Shown: positions 28,817 through 38,122 of the stretch, in pieces
Layout of the letters: every line of letters begins with the position of its first letter
How positions within the stretch are numbered: the stretch's first letter is position 1
NCBI RefSeq assembly: GCF_013464915.1
Contig: NZ_RAVT01000031.1
Coordinates: 1-64,000 of the forward strand
From: Stenotrophomonas maltophilia
GTDB taxonomy: Bacteria; Pseudomonadota; Gammaproteobacteria; Xanthomonadales; Xanthomonadaceae
Reading direction: 5' to 3'
Length of the DNA stretch: 64,000 bases
The notes under the pieces: model-generated
Seen by the model: only the letters and a program-made list of their open reading frames with translations
Told to the model about the DNA's origin: nothing
Database searches by the model: none
Translations under genes and position numbers: made by a program

Positions 28817-28925
28817 GTAGATCCACGCCATGCGTGGATGATGGCGGCCTCCTGGTAGATCCACGCCATGCGTGGATGCGCGCATCACCCTTGCGCCAGG
28901 AGCAGTCGACTGACAGTCGACCCTA
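28817..28925. repeat. Tandem SMAG units (38-bp period) plus inverted unit
   Basis: GTAGATCCACGCCATGCGTGG starts at 28817 and again at 28855, exactly 38 bp apart. A third unit of different stem sequence (GTCGACTGACAGTCGAC, ending CTAC at 28925) is inverted. The interval 28745-28985 contains only these repeats and the possible start region of the next small gene. Confidence 0.8.
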
Positions 28926-28985
28926 CAGATTCGGCCGATCCAGCCGATACCGCGCAGCGAGATCTTTCAGCACGGTGGTTGGCAG

Positions 28986-29231
28986 GTGGTACGCGCATTT
29001 CTGATCGGGGCGATGCTGGTCGCCAGCACGCCAGCGTGGGCTGAACCCGGTCCCACGCCGCTACAGATCCGCCTGACCGTGGTCGAAGCCTGCAGCGATG
29101 CACCCGGCAGCACCCACTGCCCCGCCCCCCACCAGCGCAGCGACGCACCGCAACTGCCTCCCCAGGTCCGCGAGCTCGCACCTCCCGCCGACGACGAAGA
29201 CTCGACGTCCGCCGTGACCGTCATCTACTGA
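28986..29231 (+). CDS. Drastically shortened SCPU-type pilin-like protein
   Basis: 81 residues from GTG 28986 (no strong ribosome site). A clear signal peptide ends PAWA. The mature part starts IRLTVVEACSD, like the first strand and Cys of SCPU pilins (FNVTLVVTKACTI), and ends AVTVIY, like their last strand (TVTATITY or VQVTITY). The roughly 100 residues between are replaced by a Pro/Asp-rich linker with one more Cys. The frame is intact and its stop overlaps the start of the next chaperone gene (TGATG). It is either a decayed subunit held open for translational coupling or a small accessory peptide; both are inference. Confidence 0.6.
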   Translation: MVRAFLIGAMLVASTPAWAEPGPTPLQIRLTVVEACSDAPGSTHCPAPHQRSDAPQLPPQVRELAPPADDEDSTSAVTVIY

Positions 29232-29929
29232 TGCGGGGCCTTCCGACCCTGCTGGCGATGCTGCTGGCGTTGCCTGCCGCGGCACTGGACCTGTTGCCGA
29301 CCACACTGCAGCTGCCCGCCGAAGGTGGCCAGGGCGAACTGTGGCTCTACAACCCCGGTCCCGGCCGCTGGCAGGGCCGGGTGCAGATCCTGGCGTGGGA
29401 ACAACAGACCGACGCCGAAGTGCTGCGTCCCACCGACCAGGTTGTCGCCAGCCCCACCCAGCTCGACATCCCGCCCGGCATCCGCCAGCGCATCTGGCTG
29501 CTGCCACGCCAGCCGACACCCGCTGTCGGTGAACAGGCCTATCGGGTCATCCTGGCCCCCTCCGCGCCTGGCCTGCAGCGCTATTCGCTGCCGTTGTTCC
29601 GCGGGCACGCCACACCGATGGCCCAGCCGCGGCTGCAGGCATGGATTGAAGCTTTCCAGTCGCATAGCGTCCTGCGAATGAACAACGCCGGTACCCTGCA
29701 CGCACGCCTGAACGATCTCGCCTACATCACCAGCGACGGCCGACGTACCCTGCTGCTGCCGGGGCTTGCCGGCTATCTGCTGGCCGGCCGTGAGCGCCGC
29801 TGGGCCCTGCCCGCCCACGCGGGTGGCTACGCCGGCGGTCATTTCCAGGCCCGGCTGCAGGATGGCCGCGTGGTCGACCTGGTCGCTTCAGACCCGGCAA
29901 TTGCAGCCAGCGCTCCGAGCGGGCTATAA
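29231..29929 (+). CDS. Second pilus chaperone (PapD-like)
   Basis: 232 residues. Signal peptide ends PAAA. The N-terminal domain reads LDLLPTTLQLPAEGGQGELWLYNPG and VQILAWEQQTDAEVLRPTDQVVASPTQLDIPPGIRQRIWLLPRQ; the basic ligands of the subunit carboxylate expected near the domain cleft are plausible in RQRIW. It is distinct in sequence from the first chaperone (24590-25324) but plays the same kind of part. Its start codon overlaps the stop of the small SCPU-like gene. Its own TAA lies inside the TATAAT box of the rpsB promoter, so the pilus locus abuts the ribosomal operon with no spacer. Confidence 0.82.
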   Translation: MRGLPTLLAMLLALPAAALDLLPTTLQLPAEGGQGELWLYNPGPGRWQGRVQILAWEQQTDAEVLRPTDQVVASPTQLDIPPGIRQRIWLLPRQPTPAVGEQAYRVILAPSAPGLQRYSLPLFRGHATPMAQPRLQAWIEAFQSHSVLRMNNAGTLHARLNDLAYITSDGRRTLLLPGLAGYLLAGRERRWALPAHAGGYAGGHFQARLQDGRVVDLVASDPAIAASAPSGL

Positions 29930-29930
29930 T
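29901..29930 (+). promoter_or_regulatory. rpsB-tsf promoter
   Basis: TTGCAG (29901-29906), 18-bp spacer, TATAAT (29925-29930). A near-consensus sigma70 promoter placed inside the 3' end of the pilus chaperone gene. It predicts a leader of about 210 nt before rpsB. Confidence 0.75.
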
Positions 29931-29936
29931 CGACCG

Positions 29937-30149
29937 GATTCCTGCCGCCTGCGTGCGCGGGAACCCGTCCACACCGGACGTCACCGGTGAATCCACACCT
30001 GCTGCCCCCATCCGTGCCGGGGTGCTCCGCAAGGAGTTCGGCCACGGAGGCAACAGGGAAGCCCAACCCCGGAACCGATCGCGCTTCCACGCGTCCCGCA
30101 TACCTATCCCCGCGGGCGGAATCGCTGGTTCCATATCAGGAGTATTGCA
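29937..30149 (+). promoter_or_regulatory. Long 5' leader of rpsB, candidate S2 autoregulatory site
   Basis: About 210 nt of untranslated leader with GC-rich potential stems (for example CCGGACGTCACCGG and CCCGCGGGCGG regions). In gammaproteobacteria ribosomal protein S2 is known to repress rpsB-tsf through the leader mRNA. Whether this sequence forms that structure was not folded here. Confidence 0.4.
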
Positions 30150-30956
30150 ATGCCCCAGGTCACCATGCGTCAGATGCTGGAAGCCGGCGTCCACTTCGGC
30201 CACCAGACCCGCTACTGGAACCCGAAGATGGCTCCGTACATCTTCGGCGCCCGCGGCAAGATCCACATCATCAACCTGGAAAAGACCGTCCCGCTGTTCA
30301 ACGACGCGATGAACTTCATCTCGTCGGTTGCCCAGAAGCGCGGCACCGTCCTGTTCCTGGGCACCAAGCGCAGCGCCCGCGAAACCATCAAGGAAGAAGC
30401 CGAGCGTTGCGGCATGCCGTTCATGAACCAGCGTTGGCTGGGCGGCACCCTGACCAACTTCCGTACCGTCAAGCAGTCGGTTGCCCGCCTGAAGGAACTG
30501 GAAGCCGGTGAAACCGACGGCACCTTCGAGAAGCTGGTCAAGCACGAAGTGCTGGGCCTGCGTCGCGAGCGCGACAAGCTGGAAGCCTCGCTGGGCGGCA
30601 TCAAGGACATGAACCGCCTGCCGGACGCCATCTTCGTGATCGACATCGGCCACGAAGACATCGCGATCAAGGAAGCCAAGAAGCTGGGCATCCCGGTCAT
30701 CGCCGTGGTCGACACCAACTACAACCCGGAACTGGTTGATTACGCCATCCCGGGCAACGACGACGCCATCCGCGCTGTGCAGCTGTACGCCCGCGCCGCT
30801 GCCGACGCCGTGCTGGAAGGCAAGGCTGCTGCACCGCACGCCGCTTCGGTGCGCGAGGAAGAGTTCGCTGAAGCCGCTGCCGAAGGCGAAGAGAAGCCGG
30901 CCCGCCGCGCTCCGGCCAAGAAGGCTGCCAAGAAGGGCGACGACGCCCAGGCCTGA
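30150..30956 (+). CDS. rpsB: 30S ribosomal protein S2
   Basis: 268 residues. Typical S2 N-terminus [27 protein letters not shown] and signature motifs ([42 protein letters not shown]). The C-terminus is extended by an Ala/Glu/Lys-rich tail ([16 protein letters not shown]), longer than in E. coli (241). The ATATCAGGAGTATTGCA before the ATG is a strong ribosome site. First gene of rpsB-tsf, driven by the promoter at 29901. Confidence 0.98.
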   Translation: MPQVTMRQMLEAGVHFGHQTRYWNPKMAPYIFGARGKIHIINLEKTVPLFNDAMNFISSVAQKRGTVLFLGTKRSARETIKEEAERCGMPFMNQRWLGGTLTNFRTVKQSVARLKELEAGETDGTFEKLVKHEVLGLRRERDKLEASLGGIKDMNRLPDAIFVIDIGHEDIAIKEAKKLGIPVIAVVDTNYNPELVDYAIPGNDDAIRAVQLYARAAADAVLEGKAAAPHAASVREEEFAEAAAEGEEKPARRAPAKKAAKKGDDAQA

Positions 30957-31033
30957 TCCAGGCCCCGGGGTGGACGCCCGGCGTCCACCCTCCCTGCGCG
31001 CAGCCCTTGGCGCGTGACAGGACCGTGTCACAC

Positions 31034-31059
31034 GGGCCGGCCACCATGCCGGCCCTACC
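31034..31059 (-). repeat. SMAG-type palindrome between rpsB and tsf
   Basis: On the minus strand GTAGGGCCGGC, ATGGT, GCCGGCCC. It sits in the 126-bp rpsB-tsf gap and could partly terminate or stabilise the rpsB message so that S2 and EF-Ts are made in different amounts. Confidence 0.6.
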
Positions 31060-31082
31060 CCTTTCTTTCGTGAGGTAATCCC

Positions 31083-31958
31083 GTGGAAATCACTGCTTCC
31101 CTGGTCAAGGAACTGCGCGAGCGCACCGGCGCCGGCATGATGGAATGCAAGAAGGCGCTCACCGAAGCCAACGGCGACATCGACGCTGCTGCTGAAGCCA
31201 TGCGCAAGTCCGGCGCCGCCAAGGCCGACAAGAAGGCAGACCGCGTGGCCGCCGAAGGCCGTCTGGGCCTGGCCCAGGACGGCGGCAAGGCCGTGCTGGT
31301 CGAAGTCAACTCGGAAACCGACTTCGTCGCCAACGATGACAACTTCAAGTCCTTCGTCAACGCCGTCGCCGCTGCCGCCCTGGCATCGGGCGCCAGCGAC
31401 GTCGAGGCCGTGAAGGCTGCCAAGCTGGCCGATGGCCGCACCGTTGAAGAAGCCCGCGCCACCGCCGTGCAGACCCTGGGTGAGAACATCCAGATCCGTC
31501 GCATGGTGAAGGTTGATGGCAACAACACCATCGGCGCCTACGTCCACACCAACGGCAAGGTTGGCGTGCTGGTCGACCTGGTCGGCGGCGACGTCGAGCT
31601 GGCCCGCGGCCTGGCGATGCACGTGGCTGCCCTGAAGCCGCCGCACAACAAGGCTGCGGACGTCCCGGCCGAGTTCGTCGAGAAGGAAAAGGAAATCGAG
31701 CTGGCCAAGATGTCCGAAAAGGACAAGGCCAAGCCGGCCGAGATCCTGGAAAAGATCATCAGCGGCAAGATCAACAAGATCGTCAGCGACGTGACCCTGT
31801 ACGGCCAGACCTACGTGCTGGGCGACACCACTGTCGAGCAGGTGGTCAAGGCCGCCGGTGCCGACGTGGCTGGCTTCCAGCTGCTGATCGTCGGCGAAGG
31901 CATCGAGAAGGTGGTGGAAGACTACGCCGCCGAAGTTGCCAAGGCGATGCAGGTCTGA
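31083..31958 (+). CDS. tsf: Elongation factor Ts
   Basis: 291 residues (E. coli 283). Nucleotide exchange factor for EF-Tu. UBA-like N-terminus [21 protein letters not shown], the core contact motif [15 protein letters not shown] (the TDFVA that inserts near the EF-Tu Mg site), and the coiled-coil/C-terminal segments follow. TGAGGTAATCCC precedes the GTG-flanked ATG at 31083. It ends in a strong terminator at 31991. Confidence 0.98.
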   Translation: MEITASLVKELRERTGAGMMECKKALTEANGDIDAAAEAMRKSGAAKADKKADRVAAEGRLGLAQDGGKAVLVEVNSETDFVANDDNFKSFVNAVAAAALASGASDVEAVKAAKLADGRTVEEARATAVQTLGENIQIRRMVKVDGNNTIGAYVHTNGKVGVLVDLVGGDVELARGLAMHVAALKPPHNKAADVPAEFVEKEKEIELAKMSEKDKAKPAEILEKIISGKINKIVSDVTLYGQTYVLGDTTVEQVVKAAGADVAGFQLLIVGEGIEKVVEDYAAEVAKAMQV

Positions 31959-31990
31959 TTCCAGCCTTCGGGCTGTGAAACGACCAGAAG

Positions 31991-32019
31991 GAGCCGCGGG
32001 AAACCGCGGCTCTTTTTTT
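31991..32019 (+). terminator. Terminator of rpsB-tsf
   Basis: Stem GAGCCGCGG, loop GAAA, stem CCGCGGCTC, then T7. Confidence 0.92.
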
Positions 32020-32228
32020 GTGCCCGGGACAATGGGAGGCCCTTGTTCCAACCGGGGGTGCGCACCGTCGGTGCGCACGCCGGCGCCGGGCACACCGGCA
32101 CCTTTGCGTTGCGCGCGAATCAAGCCGATACTCGGCACAGGAATCAACAGTCACTTAGCAGGAACGAAAATCGCGGACTGTGATGAATTCCTAGGTATTC
32201 TTGTCCCAATGGAATTGAACGACCCGAC

Positions 32229-33767
32229 ATGCCTCCCGAGCTGACAGCTGCCCTGGCGCTCTGCCGCAACCTGCCCTCGCCACCCGGTATTGCCCTGCGC
32301 ATCATCGAACTGGCACAGGACCCGGAAGCGGATATCGCCACCGCCGCCGACATCATCGCCATCGACATGGCGCTGAGTGCTCGCATGCTGCGCATCGCCA
32401 ATTCGCCGCTGTACGCCAGCCGCCGCCGGATCGAGAACCTCGGCCAGGCACTGACCATGCTCGGCCTGAATGCCACGATCAGCCTCGCCCTGGGCTTCAC
32501 CGTCACCCAGGGACTGACCGGCGGTACCGGCGCCGACCACGACCTGCGCCAACGCGCCTGGAAGCGCAGCATCCTCAGCGCACTGGCCGCCAGCCAGCTC
32601 GGCCAGGCGCGCGGCCTGCGCCGGCTGGAAGAACTGATGCTGGCCGGCCTGCTGCAGGACCTGGGCGTACTGTGCCTGGCCCAGGCCGAATCGGAGCGCT
32701 ACCTGCCGCTGCTGCGCGAAGCGCGCGACAACATCGACCTGGTCGCGCGCGAGCGTGACGAACTGGGTTGCAGCCACGCCGAGGTGGGCGCCTGGGTGGC
32801 CGAGCAGTGGGGCCTGCCGCGCTACCTGGTGGAAAGCATCAGCCACAGCGAAGACCTGGACGCCGCGGAATCGCCGTTCCAGGCCTGCGTGCAGCTGTCC
32901 GGCGCGGTGGCCGACATCTGGCTGGACGATGACGCCGATGCCGCCCGCGAGCGCGCCCTGCAGCAGGTGCATGACCGGCTTGAACTGGACAGCGCCCGTT
33001 TCGACCAGGTCCTGACCCGCATCAGCGAGGCACTGCCGGACATCGCCAGCCTGTTCGAGGCTGGCCTGAACTCCCCCTCGCGGGTGCGCGAACTGATCGA
33101 CCACGCGCAGGAGCTGGCAACCCTGCGCAACCTGCGCGAGCTGCAGGATGCCGACCAGGCCCGTCGCCGCGCCGACGAATTCGAAGCCCGGGCCAAGCGC
33201 CTGGCCGACCAGGCCCATCGCGATGCCCTCACCGGCGTGCTCAACCGGCGCCAGCTGGAGGCGGTGCTAGAGCAGGAGTTCCTGCGCGCCGGCCGCCAGG
33301 GCTGGCCACTGTCGGTGGCCTTCATCGACCTGGACGACTTCAAGAAGATCAACGATGCCCACGGCCACCTGACCGGCGACGAGGTGCTGCGCGCCTTCGC
33401 CGGCAAGCTGCAGGGGCAGCTGCGCAACAGCGACACCGTGGCCCGCTTCGGCGGCGAGGAGTTCGTCGCGCTGCTGCCCAACACCAGCGAAACGGTGGCA
33501 CTGGACGTGATCCGCCGGGTGCTGGCCAACATCGTCGCCACGCCGATGGCCGAACTGGAAGGCGGCCCGCTGTTCGTCACCTTCTCCGCCGGTGTCGCCA
33601 CCCAGGGCGGCTACGAGCGCTTCGCCGACGTGCAGGACCTGCTGCGTGCCGCCGACGACGTGCTGTACCGCTCCAAGAACCTCGGCCGCAACCGGGTGAT
33701 CGCGCGCTCCCCCGGCGCCCTCGGCCACGACGAGCTGTCAGCGACCGCGGGCGCCGAGCTGGGCTGA
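32229..33767 (+). CDS. HDOD-GGDEF diguanylate cyclase
   Basis: 512 residues. The N-terminal HDOD domain (about 8-205: [56 protein letters not shown]) is a degenerate HD fold used in signalling. A helical linker (about 270-335) leads to a C-terminal GGDEF domain with [10 protein letters not shown], the Mg/GTP region and an active GGEEF signature. An RxxD inhibitory site (RNSD) lies exactly five residues before GGEEF, so product feedback by cyclic di-GMP is likely. It probably makes cyclic di-GMP under control of the HDOD part. It sits between tsf and pyrH, which are normally adjacent. The ribosome site before ATG 32229 is weak. Confidence 0.88.
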   Translation: MPPELTAALALCRNLPSPPGIALRIIELAQDPEADIATAADIIAIDMALSARMLRIANSPLYASRRRIENLGQALTMLGLNATISLALGFTVTQGLTGGTGADHDLRQRAWKRSILSALAASQLGQARGLRRLEELMLAGLLQDLGVLCLAQAESERYLPLLREARDNIDLVARERDELGCSHAEVGAWVAEQWGLPRYLVESISHSEDLDAAESPFQACVQLSGAVADIWLDDDADAARERALQQVHDRLELDSARFDQVLTRISEALPDIASLFEAGLNSPSRVRELIDHAQELATLRNLRELQDADQARRRADEFEARAKRLADQAHRDALTGVLNRRQLEAVLEQEFLRAGRQGWPLSVAFIDLDDFKKINDAHGHLTGDEVLRAFAGKLQGQLRNSDTVARFGGEEFVALLPNTSETVALDVIRRVLANIVATPMAELEGGPLFVTFSAGVATQGGYERFADVQDLLRAADDVLYRSKNLGRNRVIARSPGALGHDELSATAGAELG

Positions 33768-33773
33768 ACGGAA

Positions 33774-33793
33774 AGCCCCGGATGACCGGGGCG
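33774..33793 (+). terminator. Hairpin after the HDOD-GGDEF gene
   Basis: GCCCCGG, loop ATGA, CCGGGGC directly after the stop codon; no long T run follows, so termination may be partial. Confidence 0.5.
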
Positions 33794-33851
33794 AACGCCA
33801 GGATTTTGCGCCGCAGTGCACAAAACACTATGGCCTGACGCCGCATGCGCG

Positions 33852-33857
33852 TAGAAT
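33852..33857 (+). promoter_or_regulatory. -10 box candidate TAGAAT for pyrH
   Basis: GCGTAGAATCGCCCGC, 31 bp before the pyrH ATG. It has the same TAnAATCG core as the boxes before rpsB and frr. Confidence 0.45.
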
Positions 33858-33888
33858 CGCCCGCGATTTCCACGCACCCGAGGTCCCC

Positions 33889-34617
33889 ATGTCCAAGCTC
33901 GCCTATCGCCGCATCCTTCTGAAACTGTCCGGGGAGGCGCTGATGGGAGATGAGGACTACGGCATCGACCCGAAGATCATCAACCGCCTGGCCCGTGAGG
34001 TCATCGAAGCCCAGCAGGCCGGTGCCGAAGTGGCGCTGGTGATCGGCGGCGGCAACATCTTCCGCGGCGCCGGCCTGGCCGCGGGCGGCATGGACCGGGT
34101 GACCGGCGACCAGATGGGCATGCTGGCCACCGTCATCAACGCCCTGGCCATGCAGGACGCCCTGGAGAAGCTGGGTGCCAAGGCCCGCGTGATGAGCGCG
34201 ATCAAGATCAACGACGTGTGCGAGGACTACATCCGCCGCCGCGCCATCCGCCACCTTGAAAAGGGCCGACTGGTGATCTTCGCCGCCGGCGTCGGCAGCC
34301 CGTTCTTCACCACCGACTCCGGCGCCGCCCTGCGCGCGATCGAGATCGGCGCGGACCTGCTGCTGAAGGCCACCAAGGTCGACGGCGTGTACGACAAGGA
34401 CCCGAACAAGCACAGCGATGCGGTCCGCTTCGACAGCCTGAGCTACGACGAAGTGATCCGCCGCGGCCTGGAAGTGATGGATACCGCCGCCTTCGCACTG
34501 GCCCGCGACAGCGACCTGCCGATGCGCGTGTTCGACATGGGCCAGCCTGGCGAGCTGCTGAAGATCCTCAACGGCGAGAACATCGGCACCCTGGTCCAGG
34601 GCCGCGATCCGGCCTGA
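33889..34617 (+). CDS. pyrH: UMP kinase
   Basis: 242 residues (E. coli PyrH 241). Hexameric bacterial UMP kinase of the amino-acid kinase fold, phosphorylating UMP to UDP. Motifs: [52 protein letters not shown]-type [17 protein letters not shown], and [22 protein letters not shown] precedes the ATG. Followed by frr, the conserved order tsf-pyrH-frr apart from the inserted signalling gene. Confidence 0.97.
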   Translation: MSKLAYRRILLKLSGEALMGDEDYGIDPKIINRLAREVIEAQQAGAEVALVIGGGNIFRGAGLAAGGMDRVTGDQMGMLATVINALAMQDALEKLGAKARVMSAIKINDVCEDYIRRRAIRHLEKGRLVIFAAGVGSPFFTTDSGAALRAIEIGADLLLKATKVDGVYDKDPNKHSDAVRFDSLSYDEVIRRGLEVMDTAAFALARDSDLPMRVFDMGQPGELLKILNGENIGTLVQGRDPA

Positions 34618-34675
34618 GCCTGAGCGCGCGGCGACAACCGGGCCGATTCAGGCCCGGCAGCGTCCCGTATTCGCC

Positions 34676-34681
34676 TATAAT
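34676..34681 (+). promoter_or_regulatory. -10 box TATAAT for frr and downstream genes
   Basis: GCCTATAATCGCCCG lies 33 bp before the frr start. The core is identical to the rpsB -10 region; no clear -35 partner is seen. Confidence 0.55.
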
Positions 34682-34713
34682 CGCCCGATTCCAGATACAT
34701 CCAGGACCGGGCG

Positions 34714-35268
34714 ATGCTCAACGACATCAAGAACAACGCGCAGACGCGCATGGCCAAGAGCATCGACGCTCTGAAGCACACCCTCACCTCCATCCGGACC
34801 GGGCGTGCCACGCCGGCCCTGCTGGACCGCGTGACGGTCAATGCCTACGGCAACGCCAGCACCCCGCTGAACCAGGTTGCCTCGATCTCCAACGCCGACG
34901 CGCACTCGCTGCTGGTCACCCCGTTCGACAAGGGCATGATCAAGGAGATCGAAAAGGGTCTCTACAACGCCGAGTTCACCCCGAACACGCTGGGCACCGC
35001 GATCCGCATCAACATGCCGCCGCCGACTGAAGAGCGCCGCAAGGAACTGGCCAAGCAGGTGCAGAAGGAAGGCGAAGGCGCCAAGATCGCGATCCGCAAC
35101 ATCCGTCAGGACGCGAACAAGGAAATCGCCAAGCTGGTCAAGGACAAGGCGATCAGCGAAGACGAAAAGAAGCGCGGCGAAGACGACATCCAGAAGCTGA
35201 CCGACGCCAACATCAAGGACGTCGACAAGGTCGTCGCCGACAAGGAAAAAGAACTGCTGTCGGTCTGA
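34714..35268 (+). CDS. frr: Ribosome recycling factor
   Basis: 184 residues (E. coli RRF 185). With EF-G it splits the post-termination ribosome. Family hallmarks: IRTGRATPALLDRVTVNAYGN, LNQVASISNADAHSLLVTPFDKG, LGTAIRINMPPPTEERRKEL and VRNIR-type AIRNIRQDANKEI. The ribosome site (GACCGGGCG) is weak. The stop lies 5 nt before the uppS start. Confidence 0.97.
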   Translation: MLNDIKNNAQTRMAKSIDALKHTLTSIRTGRATPALLDRVTVNAYGNASTPLNQVASISNADAHSLLVTPFDKGMIKEIEKGLYNAEFTPNTLGTAIRINMPPPTEERRKELAKQVQKEGEGAKIAIRNIRQDANKEIAKLVKDKAISEDEKKRGEDDIQKLTDANIKDVDKVVADKEKELLSV

Positions 35269-35273
35269 AGTCG

Positions 35274-36041
35274 ATGCCTTCAGTCCCGCCTCCGTTGCCG
35301 GCCGCCCTGCCCCGCCACGTTGCCATCATCATGGATGGCAACGGGCGCTGGGCACAGCAGCGCCGCCGCCCGCGCGTGATCGGCCATCGCGCCGGCGCGC
35401 GCGCGGTCAATCGCACCATCGAGCGCTGCCTTGAACTGGGCATTCCGGCGCTGACCCTGTTCGCGTTTTCCAGCGAGAACTGGGGCCGGCCACAGGAAGA
35501 GGTCGACGCGCTGATGAAGCTGTTCCTCGGCGCGCTCGACCGCGAAGTGGACGAGCTGCACCGGCGTGGCGTGCGTGTACGCTTCATCGGCGAACGCGAG
35601 CGCTTCGGTGCCGGACTGGTCAGCCGCATGCAGCTGGCCGAGCAGCGCACCGCCGACAACACCACCCTGACCCTGTCGATCGCCGCAAGCTATGGCGGCC
35701 GCCAGGACATCGCCCGTGCCGCACGCGCGCTGGCCGCTGAAGTCGCCGCAGGTCGCCTGCTGCCCGAACAGATCGACGAATCGCTGCTGGGCAGCCAGGT
35801 TGCCCTGGCCGACCTGCCGCCGCCGGATCTGTTCATCCGTACCGGTGGCGACACCCGCATCAGCAACTTCCTGCTGTGGCAGCTGGCCTACACCGAGCTG
35901 TGGTTCACCGAGGCGCTGTGGCCGGACTTCGATGCCGTCCTGCTGCAGCAGGCGCTGGATGCCTATGGCAGCCGCGAGCGTCGTTTCGGCCTGACCAGCG
36001 CCCAGATCGCCGCACTGGCCACCGAGACCTCCAGCCCATGA
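35274..36041 (+). CDS. uppS: Undecaprenyl diphosphate synthase
   Basis: 255 residues (E. coli UppS 253). Cis-prenyltransferase that makes the C55 lipid carrier for peptidoglycan and O-antigen. The catalytic Asp21 lies in HVAIIMDGNGRWA; other motifs are GHRAGARAV, TLFAFSSENWGRP, LSIAASYGGRQDI and the C-terminal DLFIRTGGDTRISNFLLWQLAYTELWFTE. The start follows frr by 5 nt and the stop overlaps cdsA by ATGA. Confidence 0.97.
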   Translation: MPSVPPPLPAALPRHVAIIMDGNGRWAQQRRRPRVIGHRAGARAVNRTIERCLELGIPALTLFAFSSENWGRPQEEVDALMKLFLGALDREVDELHRRGVRVRFIGERERFGAGLVSRMQLAEQRTADNTTLTLSIAASYGGRQDIARAARALAAEVAAGRLLPEQIDESLLGSQVALADLPPPDLFIRTGGDTRISNFLLWQLAYTELWFTEALWPDFDAVLLQQALDAYGSRERRFGLTSAQIAALATETSSP

Positions 36042-36874
36042 CCAAGACCCGAGTCCTCGCCGCGCTGATCATGGCGCCGGTCGCCATCGCCGCGATCCTG
36101 CTGCTGCCGACGCAATGGCTGGCCGCCGCCGCCGCCGCCGTGCTGCTGATCGGCCTGTGGGAATGGCTGAAGCTGGCCGGCATCGAAGACACCCTCGCGC
36201 GCACCGTGCTGCTGGTGCTGAACCTGCTGCTGATGGTGCTGCTGGTGTGGGCCGATGGCAGCACGCTGGTGCTGTTCCAGATCACCACATTGGCGGGTGT
36301 CGCCTGGTGGCTGGCGGCGCTGGTCTGGCTGCGCTTCTTCAACTTCGGTGCCCAGCCGACGGCCCCCTCCCGGATCGTGAAGATGCTGGCCGGCACCCTG
36401 GCCATCGTTCCGGCCTGGGCAGCGCTGGTGCTGATCCACGCTGGCGGTGACCCGCCGGGCCAGCAGGGCCACCTGTGGCTGCTGGCGGCACTGGCACTGG
36501 TCTGGGCAGCCGATTCGGGCGCCTATTTCGCCGGCCGTCACTTCGGCAAGCACAAGCTGGCGCCGCGGATCAGCCCCAACAAGACCTGGGAAGGCCTGTT
36601 CGGCGGCCTGCTGGCCGGTGTCGCCGTGGCCCTCGGCCTGGGCTGGCTGGCCGGCATCGACATCGCGCACCTGCCGGGCCTGCTGATCACCTCGGTGGTG
36701 GCCGTATTCGCGTCGGTGCTGGGTGATCTGTTCGAAAGCCTGATCAAGCGCCACGCCGGTGCCAAGGATTCGGGCAACCTGATTCCGGGCCATGGTGGCG
36801 TGCTCGACCGCGTCGACGGCGTCCTCGCCGCCGTGCCGGTATTCGCGCTGGGCAAGGAAATCTTCGGGTTCTGA
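36038..36874 (+). CDS. cdsA: Phosphatidate cytidylyltransferase (CDP-diglyceride synthase)
   Basis: 278 residues from ATG 36038, overlapping the uppS stop; a longer open frame upstream lies in uppS. Integral membrane enzyme with about eight hydrophobic segments. The family signature near the C-terminus is complete: [20 protein letters not shown] followed by GVLDRVDG, with the metal-binding Asp pair. Makes CDP-diacylglycerol, the precursor of all phospholipids. It is coupled between uppS and dxr. Confidence 0.96.
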   Translation: MTKTRVLAALIMAPVAIAAILLLPTQWLAAAAAAVLLIGLWEWLKLAGIEDTLARTVLLVLNLLLMVLLVWADGSTLVLFQITTLAGVAWWLAALVWLRFFNFGAQPTAPSRIVKMLAGTLAIVPAWAALVLIHAGGDPPGQQGHLWLLAALALVWAADSGAYFAGRHFGKHKLAPRISPNKTWEGLFGGLLAGVAVALGLGWLAGIDIAHLPGLLITSVVAVFASVLGDLFESLIKRHAGAKDSGNLIPGHGGVLDRVDGVLAAVPVFALGKEIFGF

Positions 36875-36876
36875 CC

Positions 36877-38067
36877 ATGAATGCTGTCGCAGACCTGCGC
36901 CGGGTCGCCGTATACGGCGCCACCGGCTCGATCGGTGCCTCCACGCTGGACGTGATCGCCCGCCACCCGCAGCGCTACCAGGCCACGGTGCTGGCCGCCG
37001 GCCGCCAGGTGCAGGCGCTGCTGGCGCTGTGCCGCCAGCACAAGCCCGCGCACGCGGTCATCGCCGACGAAGCGCTGTTCACCGAACTGCGCGACGGCCT
37101 GCGCGATGCCGGGCTGTCCACCGAGGCCCACGCCGGTCCTGCCGCACTGGACCAGCTGGCAGCAAGCGATGCCTGCGACACCGTGGTCGCAGCCATTGTC
37201 GGTGCTGCCGGGCTGTCCTCGACCCTCGCCGCCGCTGCGGCCGGCAAGCGCATCCTGCTGGCCAACAAGGAATCACTGGTCCTGGCCGGCGAGCTGCTGA
37301 CCCGCACCGCCGAGCGCGCCGGCGCCGAGATCATTCCGATCGACAGCGAACACAGCGCGATCTTCCAGTGCCTGCGTTCGCGCGACGCCAGCATCGACGG
37401 CGCCGGCGTGCGCCGGATCCTGCTGACCGCGTCGGGTGGCCCGTTCCGCGGCCGCAGCCGCGCCGAACTGGCCGAGGTCACCCCGGCCCAGGCCGTGGCC
37501 CACCCGAAGTGGTCGATGGGCCCGAAGATCTCGGTCGATTCGGCGACGTTGATGAACAAGGGCCTTGAAGTGATCGAGGCCCATCACCTGTTCGCGGTGC
37601 CCGGCGAGCGCATCGAAGTACTGGTGCACCCGCAGAGCCTGGTCCATTCGCTGGTGGAGTTCGTCGACGGCTCGACCCTGGCGCAGATGGGCCTGCCGGA
37701 CATGCGCACCACCCTCGCCGTCGGCCTGGGCTGGCCGCAGCGCATCGAATCGGGCGTGGCCGGGCTGGATCTGCTGGCCCAGGGCCGGCTCGATTTCGAG
37801 GCGCCTGACACCGATGCCTTCCCCTGCCTGGCCCTGGCCTGGCAGGCAATGCAGGCCGGCGGCACCGCACCGGCGGTGCTGAACGCCGCCAATGAGGAGG
37901 CGGTTTCAGCATTTCTTCAGGGCCGGATCGGTTTCCTGACCATCCCGGAGCTGGTTGCTAACGCTCTTTCAACACTGCCGACGCAAGCAGCCGATACACT
38001 GGAGATCCTGTTGTCCGCCGACCAGCGGGCACGCCAGCTCACCCTGAACACCATCGACGCCGCCTGA
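36877..38067 (+). CDS. dxr: 1-deoxy-D-xylulose 5-phosphate reductoisomerase
   Basis: 396 residues (E. coli Dxr 398). Second step of the MEP isoprenoid pathway, providing precursors for UppS. NADPH-binding [11 protein letters not shown] at residues 13-23; active site [61 protein letters not shown]; the catalytic loop is followed by [14 protein letters not shown]. The start is 2 nt after the cdsA stop. Confidence 0.97.
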   Translation: MNAVADLRRVAVYGATGSIGASTLDVIARHPQRYQATVLAAGRQVQALLALCRQHKPAHAVIADEALFTELRDGLRDAGLSTEAHAGPAALDQLAASDACDTVVAAIVGAAGLSSTLAAAAAGKRILLANKESLVLAGELLTRTAERAGAEIIPIDSEHSAIFQCLRSRDASIDGAGVRRILLTASGGPFRGRSRAELAEVTPAQAVAHPKWSMGPKISVDSATLMNKGLEVIEAHHLFAVPGERIEVLVHPQSLVHSLVEFVDGSTLAQMGLPDMRTTLAVGLGWPQRIESGVAGLDLLAQGRLDFEAPDTDAFPCLALAWQAMQAGGTAPAVLNAANEEAVSAFLQGRIGFLTIPELVANALSTLPTQAADTLEILLSADQRARQLTLNTIDAA

Positions 38068-38122
38068 ACGACCGCCTCGCCCAGCATGACGACGCCGCCC
38101 CTGCCCGCCACTGTGAGCCTGC

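Noticed and set aside
28986-29231. Simple frameshifted pilin pseudogene
   Set aside because: The 81-codon frame is intact with signal peptide and coupled stop, and no remnants of the missing middle appear in the other frames, so it is kept as a gene with low confidence.
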